Below, in pieces: positions 43,336 to 52,315 of a stretch of DNA of 64,000 nucleotides. Numbering within the stretch: position 1 is the stretch's first letter; each line of letters begins with the position of its first letter. The DNA lies in the NCBI RefSeq assembly GCF_021397715.1, contig NZ_CP090207.1, positions 2,232,001-2,296,000 on the forward strand, given 5' to 3'. The notes beneath the pieces were generated by a model. The model was not told the origin of the DNA, made no database searches, and saw only the letters and a program-made list of their open reading frames with translations. Made by a program: the position numbers and the translations under genes. Source of the stretch: Pantoea agglomerans. Its GTDB lineage: Bacteria; Pseudomonadota; Gammaproteobacteria; Enterobacterales; Enterobacteriaceae.

Positions 43336-44502
43336 TTACAGATTCCGGGTCTTGTAGATCAGCTGGGAATTGCTGCGATTACGGAACTGCAGCTGACCAA
43401 TTTTGATGTCGCTGCAATCCGCTTCGCGGCGGGCTTCAAGGATTTTGCCATGATGAGGCGATTTGCTGCAGACCGGATCGGCGTTGTCGGCATTGCCGGT
43501 CAGCATGTAAGCCTGACAGCGGCAGCCGCCGAAATCTTTCTCTTTTTCGTCGCACGAGCGGCACGGCTCAGGCATCCAGTCGTAACCGCGATAGCGGTTA
43601 AAACCAAACGAGTGATACCAGATGTCGTCCAGCCGCTGATCGAGCACCGACGGGAACTCCACCGGCAGCTGGCGCGCGCTATGGCACGGCAGCGCCGTCC
43701 CTTCCGGGGTAACGCTGAGGAAAATCGCGCCCCAGCCACCCATACAGCCTTTCGGACGCTCTTCATAATAATCTGGCGTGACGAACAGCAGATTGGTCAG
43801 GTTGCCGCTGGCGCTCATCTGCTCGCGGTAACGGCTGACCACGGCCTCAGCGCGGGCGATCTGTTCGCGGGTCGGCAGCAGGCCTTCCCGGTTGAGCTGC
43901 GCCCAGCCATAAAACTGACAGGTCGCCAGTTCAACATCATCCGCTTCCAGTTCGATGCAGAGATCGATGATTTTATCGATCTGATCGATGTTATGGCGGT
44001 GCAACACGAAGTTCAGCACCATCGGATAGCCGTGCGCTTTCACCGCTTTCGCCATCTCCAGCTTCTGCTGGAAGGCTTTTTTCGATCCGGCCAGCGCGGC
44101 ATTCAGGGTTTCATCACTGGCCTGGAAGCTGATCTGAATATGATCCAGCCCGGCCTCGCTGAACGCATCCAGCTTTTTCTCGGTGAGGCCAATGCCCGAG
44201 GTGATCAGGTTGGTGTAGAAGCCAAGGTCGCGCGCCGCTTTGATCAGCTCCGGCAGATCTTTACGCACCAGCGGTTCACCGCCGGAAAAACCGAGCTGCA
44301 CGCTGCCCATAGCGCGGGCCTGACGGAACACCTCGATCCACTGTTCGGTGGTCAGCTCTTTCTCCTGCTGCGCAAAATCGAGCGGGTTCGAGCAGTACGG
44401 GCACTGCAGCGGGCAGCGATAGGTCAGCTCCGCCAGCAGCCAGAGCGGCGAATTGACGTCAGGTTTATGCGGGGTCACGGAACTGTATCCACTTCTGTTC
44501 AT
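43336..44502 (-). CDS. pqqE: PqqE, radical SAM enzyme cross-linking PqqA
   Basis: 388 residues from ATG 44502; GTG at 44478 (V-T-P-H-K) is an equally plausible start and overlaps the pqqD stop by 14 bases. The radical SAM motif is 'CPLQCPYCS'. SPASM auxiliary cluster ligands lie in 'GCMGGWGA' and '[19 protein letters not shown]', with a last C in '[11 protein letters not shown]'. It forms the Glu-Tyr carbon-carbon bond in PqqA, presented by PqqD. Confidence 0.95.
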   Translation of the reverse strand: MNRSGYSSVTPHKPDVNSPLWLLAELTYRCPLQCPYCSNPLDFAQQEKELTTEQWIEVFRQARAMGSVQLGFSGGEPLVRKDLPELIKAARDLGFYTNLITSGIGLTEKKLDAFSEAGLDHIQISFQASDETLNAALAGSKKAFQQKLEMAKAVKAHGYPMVLNFVLHRHNIDQIDKIIDLCIELEADDVELATCQFYGWAQLNREGLLPTREQIARAEAVVSRYREQMSASGNLTNLLFVTPDYYEERPKGCMGGWGAIFLSVTPEGTALPCHSARQLPVEFPSVLDQRLDDIWYHSFGFNRYRGYDWMPEPCRSCDEKEKDFGGCRCQAYMLTGNADNADPVCSKSPHHGKILEARREADCSDIKIGQLQFRNRSNSQLIYKTRNL

Positions 44503-44746
44503 AGGCTGATTGCAGGAACTCTTTCACATCGTCACCGACGCCGCCCGCTTCCGGGAACTGGCTATCCAGCGTGGCAATGATTGCGGCGATATCCTGTTTA
44601 CCGTCCACCAGCGCGAGGATCGCCGCCGCCGTTTCGTTGAGCTTCGCCATCCCTTCCGGGTAGAGCACCACATGGCTATCCTGCGCCGCTTCCCACTGCA
44701 GCCGGTAGCCACGGCGGAACACCGCTATCGATTTTTCGTTCATCAT
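44465..44746 (-). CDS. pqqD: PqqD, PqqA-binding peptide chaperone
   Basis: 93 residues. '[40 protein letters not shown]' is the RRE/PqqD fold that binds the precursor peptide and delivers it to PqqE. Two adjacent ATGs are possible starts. It begins directly after the pqqC stop and overlaps pqqE. Confidence 0.95.
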   Translation of the reverse strand: MMNEKSIAVFRRGYRLQWEAAQDSHVVLYPEGMAKLNETAAAILALVDGKQDIAAIIATLDSQFPEAGGVGDDVKEFLQSAYEQKWIQFRDPA

Positions 44747-45502
44747 TTATACCAGTCGGGTGGTGTGCCACGCCGCCTTGTCGGTGACGGTGTGGTAAGG
44801 CGGCCGCTTCAGCTCATAGGCCATGGTCATCGCGTCGAGCATACTCCACAGAATATCGAGCTTAAACTGCAAAATTTCCAGCATCCGGTTCTGCTTTTCG
44901 ACGGTGGTACAAAATTCCAGCGCCAGCGCCAGACCATGTTCCACATCGCGGTTCGCCTGGCTCAGACGGCTGCGGAAGTAGAAATAGCCCTCTTCTTTGA
45001 TCCACGGATAGTGCTGTGGCCAGCTGTCGAGGCGCGACTGATGGATCTGCGGCGCAAACAGTTCGGTCAGGGAGCTGCAGGCCGCTTCCTGCCAGTTGGC
45101 GCGACGGGCAAAGTTGACGTAGGCGTCAACCGCAAAACGCACGCCCGGCAGTACGTGCCGCTCAGAGATCAATGCTTCACGCGTCAGCCCGACCGCTTCG
45201 CCCAGCTGCAGCCAGGCTTCAATGCCGCCCTCTGCGCCGTTGCTGCCGTCGTGATCGAGAATACGCTGCACCCATTTACGGCGGGTGGCCGGATCGGGAC
45301 AGTTGGCCATGATAGCGGCATCTTTCAGCGGAATGGTGGTCTGGTAGTAAAAACGGTTCGCCACCCATCCCTGAATCTGCTCGCGCGTCGCCTGACCGTT
45401 ATGCATCGCGATGTGATACGGATGATGAATATGGTAGTAAGCGCCTTTGTCGCGCAGCGCCTGTTCAAAAGCCTGCGGCGAGAGCGTGTCAGTGATCTGC
45501 AT
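44747..45502 (-). CDS. pqqC: PqqC, cofactorless oxidase completing PQQ
   Basis: 251 residues, TenA/heme-oxygenase-like all-helical fold. '[50 protein letters not shown]' is strongly conserved in PqqC. It performs ring closure and the eight-electron oxidation of the last intermediate to PQQ without metal or cofactor. It is 3 bases downstream of pqqB. Confidence 0.96.
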   Translation of the reverse strand: MQITDTLSPQAFEQALRDKGAYYHIHHPYHIAMHNGQATREQIQGWVANRFYYQTTIPLKDAAIMANCPDPATRRKWVQRILDHDGSNGAEGGIEAWLQLGEAVGLTREALISERHVLPGVRFAVDAYVNFARRANWQEAACSSLTELFAPQIHQSRLDSWPQHYPWIKEEGYFYFRSRLSQANRDVEHGLALALEFCTTVEKQNRMLEILQFKLDILWSMLDAMTMAYELKRPPYHTVTDKAAWHTTRLV

Positions 45503-45505
45503 GAT

Positions 45506-46423
45506 TTAGTCCTGAAGGTGGATCGCCATCCCGTCCCAGCTTACCTCTATTCCTTGTTCTGTCAGGAACTGACGCTGAGGTGACTGCTCGTTGAGGATCG
45601 GATTGGTGTTGTTTATGTGGATCAGAATTTTGCGTTTAGCCGGCAGCGAGGCCAGCAGCGCCATCAGCCCCTGCTCTTCCGCCAGCGCCAGGTGGCCCAT
45701 CGCTTTGCCGGTATTTTTCCCGACGCCGGTGGTCAGCAGCTCATCATCCTGCCAGACGGTGCCGTCAATCAGCAGGCAATCGGCTTTCTGCAGCCACGGC
45801 AGGATCACCGCATCCGGCTCTCCGAGGCCCGGCGCATACAGCAGCGTCTGACCGCTGGCGCGGTTTTCAATAAACAGCGCCACGTTGTGGCCCGGCAGTG
45901 GCCGATCGCGGTAAGGCGAATAAGGCGGTGCGTTGCTGAGAATCGGGATCGCGGTGAACTGCAGATCGCGGCAGACGTCAACGCTGAACGGCGTCAGCGG
46001 CGCAATGGGCCGGTGCTGCAGACCGCCGTTCCAGTGGGTCAGCATCGGGAAGATTGGAAAGCCGCTGCTGAGATCCTGATGCACTTCCGGCGTACACCAC
46101 ACCTGATGCGGACAGCCTTCGCGCAGGCTGAGCAACCCGGTGGTGTGGTCGATCTGGCTGTCGGTGAGAATAATGGCGCCGATCGCCGTGCCGCGCAGCA
46201 CCCCGTGACGGACTAATTCAGGCGTATGCAGCATCTGCTGACTGATGTCGGGCGAGGCGTTACATAACACCCAGTCTTCGCCATTATCGCTGAGAATAAT
46301 CGATGATTGCGTGCGGGGACGGGCCTGAATGGAGCCGGTGCGCACGCCGTGGCAGTTGGCGCAGTTGCAGTTCCACTGCGGAAATCCGCCACCCGCGGCC
46401 GAGCCGAGGACTTTAATAAACAT
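45506..46423 (-). CDS. pqqB: PqqB, metallo-beta-lactamase-fold hydroxylase
   Basis: 305 residues from [21 protein letters not shown]; the frame continues upstream but the start at 46423 matches known PqqB N-termini. '[12 protein letters not shown]' gives the structural zinc cysteines. '[19 protein letters not shown]' corresponds to the metallo-hydrolase metal-site region. PqqB oxidises the tyrosine part of the excised Glu-Tyr intermediate. It follows pqqA across an attenuator hairpin. Confidence 0.95.
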   Translation of the reverse strand: MFIKVLGSAAGGGFPQWNCNCANCHGVRTGSIQARPRTQSSIILSDNGEDWVLCNASPDISQQMLHTPELVRHGVLRGTAIGAIILTDSQIDHTTGLLSLREGCPHQVWCTPEVHQDLSSGFPIFPMLTHWNGGLQHRPIAPLTPFSVDVCRDLQFTAIPILSNAPPYSPYRDRPLPGHNVALFIENRASGQTLLYAPGLGEPDAVILPWLQKADCLLIDGTVWQDDELLTTGVGKNTGKAMGHLALAEEQGLMALLASLPAKRKILIHINNTNPILNEQSPQRQFLTEQGIEVSWDGMAIHLQD

Positions 46424-46450
46424 GAAGGAAAACCAGAAGTTGAAACAAAA

Positions 46451-46471
46451 TGCCCGCACAGAGGGCGGGCA
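46451..46471 (-). terminator. Attenuator hairpin between pqqA and pqqB
   Basis: TGCCCGC / GCGGGCA stem with a 7-base loop, followed on the minus strand by TTTTGTTT. It lies 6 bases after the pqqA stop, so most transcripts may end here, giving excess pqqA mRNA over the downstream enzymes. Confidence 0.75.
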
Positions 46472-46477
46472 GAATTA

Positions 46478-46549
46478 TTAACGGTTGGAGATGTACAGCG
46501 TGACTTCCAGACCGAGACGCAGATCAACGAAAGTTGGTTTTTTCCACAT
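46478..46549 (-). CDS. pqqA: PqqA, 23-residue PQQ precursor peptide
   Basis: The minus-strand frame MWKKPTFVDLRLGLEVTLYI-SNR-stop encodes the PQQ precursor. E15 and Y19 in 'EVTLY' are the residues fused into PQQ. The ATG at 46549 follows AAAGAGGAAAAAACTC, a strong ribosome-binding site. It is too short for usual gene finders. First gene of pqqABCDEF. The peptide is bound by PqqD, cross-linked by PqqE and cleaved by PqqF. Confidence 0.97.
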   Translation of the reverse strand: MWKKPTFVDLRLGLEVTLYISNR

Positions 46550-46695
46550 GAGTTTTTTCCTCTTTAGTAACAGTAAATTAGCGGCCTTAAAAAACAACGG
46601 CCAGATGTGAAACGCGATCCGAGTCACAAAATTGCCGACAGATGTTGCGCCAATGGCGCGTCGAGATCAACCCGAAAGAAGTAAGGAAATTGTTA

Positions 46696-47718
46696 TCACA
46701 GACCGGTTTGTCTTAAAACCCGCTGCCAGTTTCCCCATGCCAGCTTCTCTGTCAGTCTCTGATCATAGCCCGCTTCGCGCAAAGCGGCGAGCAGACGCGG
46801 TAAACCGCTGACATCGCCCAGCGCTGCTGGCGGGGTGATACCGTCGAAATCGGAGCCAAAGGCCACATGGTCGCTGCCCATTATCCTCATCAGATGATCA
46901 CAATGCTTAACAATTTCTGTCAACGGAGTGTTATCGTCGCGCTGACCGTCAGCGCGTAAAAAGGCGTTGCCGAAGTTGATACCGACCAGTCCGCCGCTGT
47001 CGCGAATCGCCAGCAGCTGCGCATCGGTCAGATTGCGCGGCTGTGGACAGAGCGCATGCGCATTGGAATGGCTGGCGACCAGCGGCGCAGCGGAGAGCCG
47101 TGCGGTATCCCAGAACGCTTTTTCGTTCATGTGCGAGACGTCGATCATCATCCGCAGCGCATTGGCCTGCTGGATCAGCGCTTCACCGGCCGCCGTCAGC
47201 CCCGGCCCGGTATCGGGCGAGCCGGGAAAAGCGCCATTCACTCCGTGACCAAAGCGGTTCGGCAGGTTCCAGAAAGGCCCGATGCTGCGCACCCCGGCCT
47301 GCCAGAACGCCTGTAACGCCTCGCCGTCACCGTCCAGCGCATCGGCCCCTTCGATATGTGCCACCATCGCCAGCACGCCCGCGGCGCGGCAGGCTGCGAT
47401 CTGCTCGCTGTCACGACAGAGTTGCGCCCGCCCGTCCGATTCATCGGCCAGCTGCTGCAATATCGCCAGCTGCTGCCACATGATCGCCTGCGGTTGCCAC
47501 GGCTCTGCCGCCCGTTCCGGTGCCATCCGGGCGACATACTCCTGTGGCGGAACAAAAATCGCAAACAGTCCGCCGCCCATGCCGCCCTGCTGAATGCGTG
47601 GGTAATCGAGATGCCCGCGCGCAATGCCGTGATAAAACGCCTGCACGGGCGCATCGCGGTGATGCAGCCACAGGTTCAGCAGCAGATCGTTGTGACCATC
47701 AAAAATCAACATAAACAC
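46696..47718 (-). CDS. Membrane dipeptidase, peptidase family M19
   Basis: 340 residues (or 338 from a second ATG). Metal ligands: 'FDGHNDLLL' (H and D), 'HIEGADALDG' (glutamate), 'VASHSNAHALCPQPRNLTD' (histidines) and 'AFGSDFDGI' (aspartate). It hydrolyses dipeptides, often with D-residues, using two zinc ions. No signal peptide, so probably cytoplasmic. It lies 146 bases upstream of pqqA on the same strand, so it may be read into the PQQ operon or serve in clearing Glu-Tyr-type peptides; that link is conjecture. Confidence 0.88.
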   Translation of the reverse strand: MFMLIFDGHNDLLLNLWLHHRDAPVQAFYHGIARGHLDYPRIQQGGMGGGLFAIFVPPQEYVARMAPERAAEPWQPQAIMWQQLAILQQLADESDGRAQLCRDSEQIAACRAAGVLAMVAHIEGADALDGDGEALQAFWQAGVRSIGPFWNLPNRFGHGVNGAFPGSPDTGPGLTAAGEALIQQANALRMMIDVSHMNEKAFWDTARLSAAPLVASHSNAHALCPQPRNLTDAQLLAIRDSGGLVGINFGNAFLRADGQRDDNTPLTEIVKHCDHLMRIMGSDHVAFGSDFDGITPPAALGDVSGLPRLLAALREAGYDQRLTEKLAWGNWQRVLRQTGL

Positions 47719-47901
47719 CCGACTGTAAGAAAGATCGCGCCATGCTACCGCTGCACGGCGGATTCATCAAACCACAGCGCACCCAGCGTTCAGCGACGGC
47801 AAAAAGCGCACTTGTCACTTTTGCGCTTCAGGTTGTCAGCCTTGCGCGCGCGCCACTGCCGCGCTGCCGCCAGACTGATAAAAAACCACCAGGAGAGAAC
47901 A

Positions 47902-49611
47902 ATGCTGACCCATCCCGCTGAGAAGTACTGCCCATCCCCGCTGATTAGCCTGCCCGATCGCCAGTGGCCTGCCCGTCAGATCACTCAGGCACCGCGCTGG
48001 CTGGCGACCGATCTGCGCGACGGTAATCAGGCGCTGGCGCAGCCGATGGATCGCGCCCGCAAAATGGCGTTCTGGGCGCTGCTGCTGCGCTGCGGTTTTA
48101 AAGAGATTGAGGTTGCCTTTCCCTCCGCCTCGCAGACCGATTTCGATTTTGTGCGCGACCTGATTGAACAGCGCCAAATCCCTGATGACGTGACCTTGCA
48201 GGTACTGACCCAGGCGCGCCACGATTTGATTGAGCGCACCTTCGAGGCATTGCAGGGCGCGCCACGGGCGATTGTGCATCTCTATAACGCCACCGCCCCG
48301 CTGTTTCGTGAACGGGTGTTTAAACAGAGCAAAGCGGAGATTGTGGCGCTGGCTACCCGCGCTGCGCAGCAGATCCGCGCCGCCTGCGAGGCGCAGCCGG
48401 AGACGGCGTGGACCTTTGAATATTCGCCGGAAACCTTCTGTTTTACTGAAATGGCGTTTGTGCTGGAGATTTGTGAAGCGGTGGCCGATGTCTGGCAACC
48501 GGATGCCGACCGGCCGATGATCATCAACCTGCCCGCCACGGTAGAGGTCAATACGCCCAACGTTTATGCCGACCAGATTGAGCTGTTTTGCCGCCAGTTC
48601 AGCCGCCGTGATGCGGTCTGTATCAGCGTGCATCCGCATAACGATCGCGGGACCGGTGTCGCCTGCGCCGAGCTGGCGCTGCTGGCGGGGGCAGACCGGG
48701 TCGAAGGCTGCCTGTTTGGCAACGGCGAACGCACCGGTAATGTCGATCTGGTGACGCTGGCGCTCAATCTCTATACCCAGGGCGTGGCTCCGCAGCTTGA
48801 TTTCAGTCAGATGAGTGAGGTGATCGAGGTGGTGACCCGCTGTAATCAACTGCCGGTCCATCCGCGCCACCCTTACGCCGGTGAACTGGTGTTTACCGCC
48901 TTCTCCGGTTCGCATCAGGATGCGATCCGCAAGGGCTTTGCCTGGCGCGCCAGCCAGCCGGAAACCCGCTGGCAGATGCCCTACCTGCCGCTCGATCCGG
49001 CTGATATCGGCTGCAGCTATGAAGCGGTGATCCGCGTGAACAGCCAGTCAGGCAAAGGAGGCGCCGCCTGGCTGCTGGAGCAGAATCACGGCCTGCAGCT
49101 GCCGCGTGGCTTGCAGCAGGATTTCAGCCGCTGCGTGCAACAGCACACCGATCGTCACGGCGGTGAAATGACCCACTACGCGCTGTGGCAGCTGTTTTGC
49201 CGCCACTATGGCGTAGACCAGCCGACGCTGCAGTTGCTGAATGCCAGCAGCCAGAGCGACAGCGGCGCAGAGACGACGCTGACCGCCAGCGTCAGCGATC
49301 GGTCGCGCACCCTGACGTTACAGGGCCGGGGCAATGGCTGGCTGTCGGCTGGCGTGAATGCCCTGCGGCAGTGCTTCGATCTGTCGCTGACGATTGAGGA
49401 TTATCATGAGCACACGCTGGGAAAACGCAGCGAGAGCCGTTCGGTCGCCTACATTAGCTGTCTGGATGCCAGTGGCCACCGCTACTGGGGCGTGAGCATC
49501 GATAACGACACGGCGCGCGCCGCACTGCAGGCGCTGTTTAATGCGGCGAGTCGTTTGAGGGAAAGTAGTCTGTTGGTGCCACGCCCAGCAGACGACGAAA
49601 CATCGCGCTGA
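47902..49611 (+). CDS. 2-isopropylmalate synthase, long (LeuA type 2) form
   Basis: 569 residues from MLTHPAEKYCPSPLISLPDRQWP; the ATG at 47902 follows CCAGGAGAGAACA. The HMGL-like TIM barrel begins with 'RWLATDLRDGNQALAQPMD' (catalytic R-D and metal D). The metal histidines are in 'ISVHPHNDRGTGVACAEL' and 'GCLFGNGERTGN' follows. The C-terminal LeuA regulatory domain starts near residue 440. It condenses acetyl-CoA with 2-oxoisovalerate or a similar 2-oxo acid. E. coli-type leuA is about 523 residues and sits in leuABCD, so this stand-alone longer form is probably a second enzyme. Its last 74 bases overlap the convergent AraC gene. Confidence 0.88.
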   Translation: MLTHPAEKYCPSPLISLPDRQWPARQITQAPRWLATDLRDGNQALAQPMDRARKMAFWALLLRCGFKEIEVAFPSASQTDFDFVRDLIEQRQIPDDVTLQVLTQARHDLIERTFEALQGAPRAIVHLYNATAPLFRERVFKQSKAEIVALATRAAQQIRAACEAQPETAWTFEYSPETFCFTEMAFVLEICEAVADVWQPDADRPMIINLPATVEVNTPNVYADQIELFCRQFSRRDAVCISVHPHNDRGTGVACAELALLAGADRVEGCLFGNGERTGNVDLVTLALNLYTQGVAPQLDFSQMSEVIEVVTRCNQLPVHPRHPYAGELVFTAFSGSHQDAIRKGFAWRASQPETRWQMPYLPLDPADIGCSYEAVIRVNSQSGKGGAAWLLEQNHGLQLPRGLQQDFSRCVQQHTDRHGGEMTHYALWQLFCRHYGVDQPTLQLLNASSQSDSGAETTLTASVSDRSRTLTLQGRGNGWLSAGVNALRQCFDLSLTIEDYHEHTLGKRSESRSVAYISCLDASGHRYWGVSIDNDTARAALQALFNAASRLRESSLLVPRPADDETSR

Positions 49612-50314
49612 AGGCACTCGGGCTCTCATAGCCGAGATCCAGCGCCACCTGTAGCACCGAATCGCCCTGCGCCAGCCGCGTCAGGGCGATGGCGAGACGG
49701 GCGCGCCGGACCCAGTCGCTGAACTGCAGGCCGGTTTCGCGGCTGAAGTGACGCGCCAGCGTGCGTCCCGAGACGTTAAGGCTGTCACTGGCACGCTGCA
49801 GCGTCCAGCTCTCGCCTGGCGTCTGCTGAATCCGGTCACACAGCGCCTGCAGGCGGGCGCTGTGTGGCGCGGGCAGCGCAAATGGCAGCACGTCCATGCC
49901 GCGGATTTCATCCAGAATTAACTCCAGGATCCGTTCAGCCCGACTGTCCGCACTATAGGCGTCTGGCAAGCTCAGCGCACTGACAATCAGCTCGCGCAGT
50001 AATGGCGTGATCTGCACCACCTGACAACTGGCAGGCAGATCGGCGCGCGCCAGCGGATGGATAAACAGCGTACGGGCCGCCACCCTGCCGGTGATCTGCA
50101 ACGCATGACGGGTAAAGGCCGGCAGCCAGACGCCACGGCTCGGTGGCACAATCCAGCTGCCATACTCGGTTTCGACCCGCACCACGCCGCTCAGCGTGTG
50201 GATCAGCTGGGCGCAATCGTGATGGTGCCACGGCTCGCTGGCACCGTGCGCATAATCATGCGCCAGCGGCACCAGCGGACGCTGGCTGAAGTCAAAGCCC
50301 GGCGGACAACTCAT
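49538..50314 (-). CDS. AraC-family transcriptional regulator with cupin sensor
   Basis: 258 residues. The N-terminal cupin-like sensor (about 20-110) has 'HHHDCAQLIHTLSGVVRVETEYGSWIVPPSRGVWLPAFTRH'. The C-terminal double helix-turn-helix is 'WTLQRASDSLNVSGRTLARHFSRETGLQFSDWVRRARL' and 'SVLQVALDLGYESPSAFSAMFRRLLGVAPTDY'. Its 3' end overlaps leuA and its ATG overlaps the upstream dehydrogenase stop (ATGA region at 50311-50314), so it is co-transcribed with that enzyme. Confidence 0.92.
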   Translation of the reverse strand: MSCPPGFDFSQRPLVPLAHDYAHGASEPWHHHDCAQLIHTLSGVVRVETEYGSWIVPPSRGVWLPAFTRHALQITGRVAARTLFIHPLARADLPASCQVVQITPLLRELIVSALSLPDAYSADSRAERILELILDEIRGMDVLPFALPAPHSARLQALCDRIQQTPGESWTLQRASDSLNVSGRTLARHFSRETGLQFSDWVRRARLAIALTRLAQGDSVLQVALDLGYESPSAFSAMFRRLLGVAPTDYFPSNDSPH

Positions 50315-51174
50315 TGCGCCTTCAGATAACGATAAACCACCGCCAGATCCTGTTCGCCGAGGCCGTCATCCACCGCCTGCTGCCAGACATCCGCAATGTT
50401 TGCCAGCGCCGGCAGTGGCGTGTCGGAGGCTTCCAGCGCCAGCCGCGCATCTTTCAGCGCCCAGACCAGATTCATCTGCGGGGTATAGTCGTCGCTGGCG
50501 ATCATCGCCAGCTTCATTTTTGCATAGGGTGCCGCCAGCGGACCGCCCTCCAGCACCTGCCACAGATCGTCGGTGGAGAAACCAAACTGCGCCGCCAGTT
50601 GGGTGCTCTCCGCCAGGCTCTGCATCATGCCGATCAGCCAGCTGTTGATCACCAGCTTCATGCGCGAACTTTTGCCCGCCTCGCCCAGCCACTGTGTGCC
50701 TTTGCCAATCGCAGCGAACACCGTTTCCGCCGCGGCTGCGCGGCTGCGATCGCCGCTGGCCAGCACCAGAATCTGCCCATTCTCTGCCGGCGCTTTGGTG
50801 CCGGAGACCGGCGCATCGATAAACAGCATATCGCTGCGCGCGTCAGCGAATAACGCGATCAGCGCGTCGGTTTTTTCCACGCCAATGGTGCCCATCTGGC
50901 ACAGGATGGCACCCGATTTAAACGCATCCAGACTCTGCTGCAGCACCTGCTCCGTGGTTTCGCCATCGGAGAGCATCGCAATCACCACATCGGCCTGCGC
51001 CACGGCCCCGGCCGGGGAATCGGCTAGCTGCAATCCGGCCTCCAGCAGATCCTCGCCGCGCGCGCGGGTGCGGTTCCAGCCATGAACCTTAAAACCTTTC
51101 TTTAGCAGGTTAGCGGCAAACGCGTGCCCCATTGCACCCAATCCCAGAACCGCCACTTCAGGTTGTTGACTCAT
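50311..51174 (-). CDS. NAD(P)-dependent beta-hydroxyacid dehydrogenase (HIBADH family)
   Basis: 287 residues. Rossmann motif 'VLGLGAMGHAFAANLLKKGFKVHGWNRTR' at the N-terminus, 'DAPVSGTKAPAENGQ' substrate loop, and the catalytic lysine in 'GKSSRMKLVINSW'. Family enzymes oxidise 3-hydroxyisobutyrate, tartronate semialdehyde or glyoxylate-type substrates, or reduce imines; the substrate is unknown. It forms a two-gene unit with the AraC regulator. Confidence 0.88.
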   Translation of the reverse strand: MSQQPEVAVLGLGAMGHAFAANLLKKGFKVHGWNRTRARGEDLLEAGLQLADSPAGAVAQADVVIAMLSDGETTEQVLQQSLDAFKSGAILCQMGTIGVEKTDALIALFADARSDMLFIDAPVSGTKAPAENGQILVLASGDRSRAAAAETVFAAIGKGTQWLGEAGKSSRMKLVINSWLIGMMQSLAESTQLAAQFGFSTDDLWQVLEGGPLAAPYAKMKLAMIASDDYTPQMNLVWALKDARLALEASDTPLPALANIADVWQQAVDDGLGEQDLAVVYRYLKAQ

Positions 51175-51507
51175 GCTGACTCCCTTTGATCATTATCGAG
51201 GTGATGCGCCACCGCCCCGCAGGCACGTACGCATCATGGGTAAAAAAGGCCGTCTCCAGCCTGGCGGCAAACGGCCAAAAAATCCAGCGCAACAGAATGC
51301 GTCATCCCGGAGAATGCGGCGCGGCCATTGCCGGCAAAGAATATTCTTTCGCCAGCACGCTCTCTTTTTTATGTGTCCACACCCCAGGTTCAGATTTACC
51401 GCAACCGACCGGGCCGGGCAATATTGGGTATTCTGCCGCGGCCTCATTTTGCGTCCTGTCACCCCAGAACTATGCTTTATTCACTTTTATTTCTGAGAGC
51501 GCCCGCT
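51175..51507. other. Intergenic region without a recognised gene
   Basis: Divergent spacer between the dehydrogenase and a membrane-protein gene. It includes a perfect 14-base palindrome AAAGAATATTCTTT (51336-51349), a possible operator. Open frames here are shadows without a ribosome-binding site. Confidence 0.45.
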
Positions 51508-52086
51508 ATGCAGCAATTTGATCCGCAGATGCTTCTGTTACTTTATTTCGTATTACCCGTCTGGCTTATTGCTGGCTTTGCCGACTGGATCTGTCATCGG
51601 GCCACCGATATTGAAAACACCACCGGACTGAAAGAAACCTGGATCCATATTCTGATGTTTCTGGAGATGGGGCTGCCGTTATTATCGGCGCTGTTTCTGG
51701 AGGTGAATGCGCTGGTGATCGGTTTCATGATTGTGCTGTTCTTCTGCCACGAAGCCACGGCGCTGTGGGATGTCAGCTACGCGGTGACGGCGCGCGAGGT
51801 CAAACCGGTTGAGCAACATGTTCACAGTTTTCTTGAGATGGTGCCGCTGATGGCGCTGCTGCTGGTTATTTCACGGCACTGGCCGCAGTTCCAGGCACTA
51901 TTTGGTCTGGGCGATGAGTCGCCCCGTTTTGAACTGAAGTGGCGCGCCGATCCGCTACCGACCGGTTATATTATTTTCGTGCTGTCGGCTATTTTCCTGC
52001 TGGAGATGCTGCCCTATCTGGAAGAGTACTGGCGCGGTAAAAAAGCCCGCAGGCGTGCCGCGAATAACCGCGCCGCCGGGGAATAA
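51508..52086 (+). CDS. Integral membrane protein of unknown function, His/Glu-rich
   Basis: 192 residues from MQQFDPQMLLLL; the ATG at 51508 is preceded by CTGAGAGC. Four or five hydrophobic segments (about 8-28, 45-62, 66-80, 111-123, 153-170) are interspersed with polar motifs: 'HRATDIE' (H30, E36), 'ETWIHILMFLE' (E43, H47, E53), 'HEATALWD' (H81, E82, D88) and 'EQHVHSFLE' (E102, H104, H106, E110). The spacing looks like a metal-binding, perhaps diiron, membrane enzyme. I do not recognise the family. The tail is very basic (RGKKARRRAANNR). It precedes the PQQ-receptor gene but is 229 bases away. Confidence 0.75.
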   Translation: MQQFDPQMLLLLYFVLPVWLIAGFADWICHRATDIENTTGLKETWIHILMFLEMGLPLLSALFLEVNALVIGFMIVLFFCHEATALWDVSYAVTAREVKPVEQHVHSFLEMVPLMALLLVISRHWPQFQALFGLGDESPRFELKWRADPLPTGYIIFVLSAIFLLEMLPYLEEYWRGKKARRRAANNRAAGE

Positions 52087-52315
52087 CCGCCGATGACCTT
52101 ATCGCCCGCTATTTTCATTTTGCTGACCGGCAGAAAACGAAATAGCGGTCGCCGGGCGCAGAACGGATAAAATAACGCCGACGGCCCCGCCGCAGGGTCT
52201 GCGCGGAATAAGCGTGACGCCACGTAAAAGGCTATACCCGACCCCGGCAAAGCATTACCATACGCGCCAATTGTTCCAGCTGGTTCATTGTTGATCTTTT
52301 CTCAGGCCGCTAAAA

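Noticed and set aside
43450..44580. 376-codon open frame on the plus strand
   Set aside because: Lies antisense to pqqE/pqqD. The composition is that of a GC-rich shadow frame, with no ribosome-binding site and no recognisable domain.
44510..45583. 357-codon open frame on the plus strand
   Set aside because: Antisense to pqqC/pqqD/pqqB, which are unmistakable genes; no protein family seen.
47836..48915. 359-codon open frame on the minus strand
   Set aside because: Antisense to the isopropylmalate synthase catalytic domain; His/Arg-rich shadow translation.
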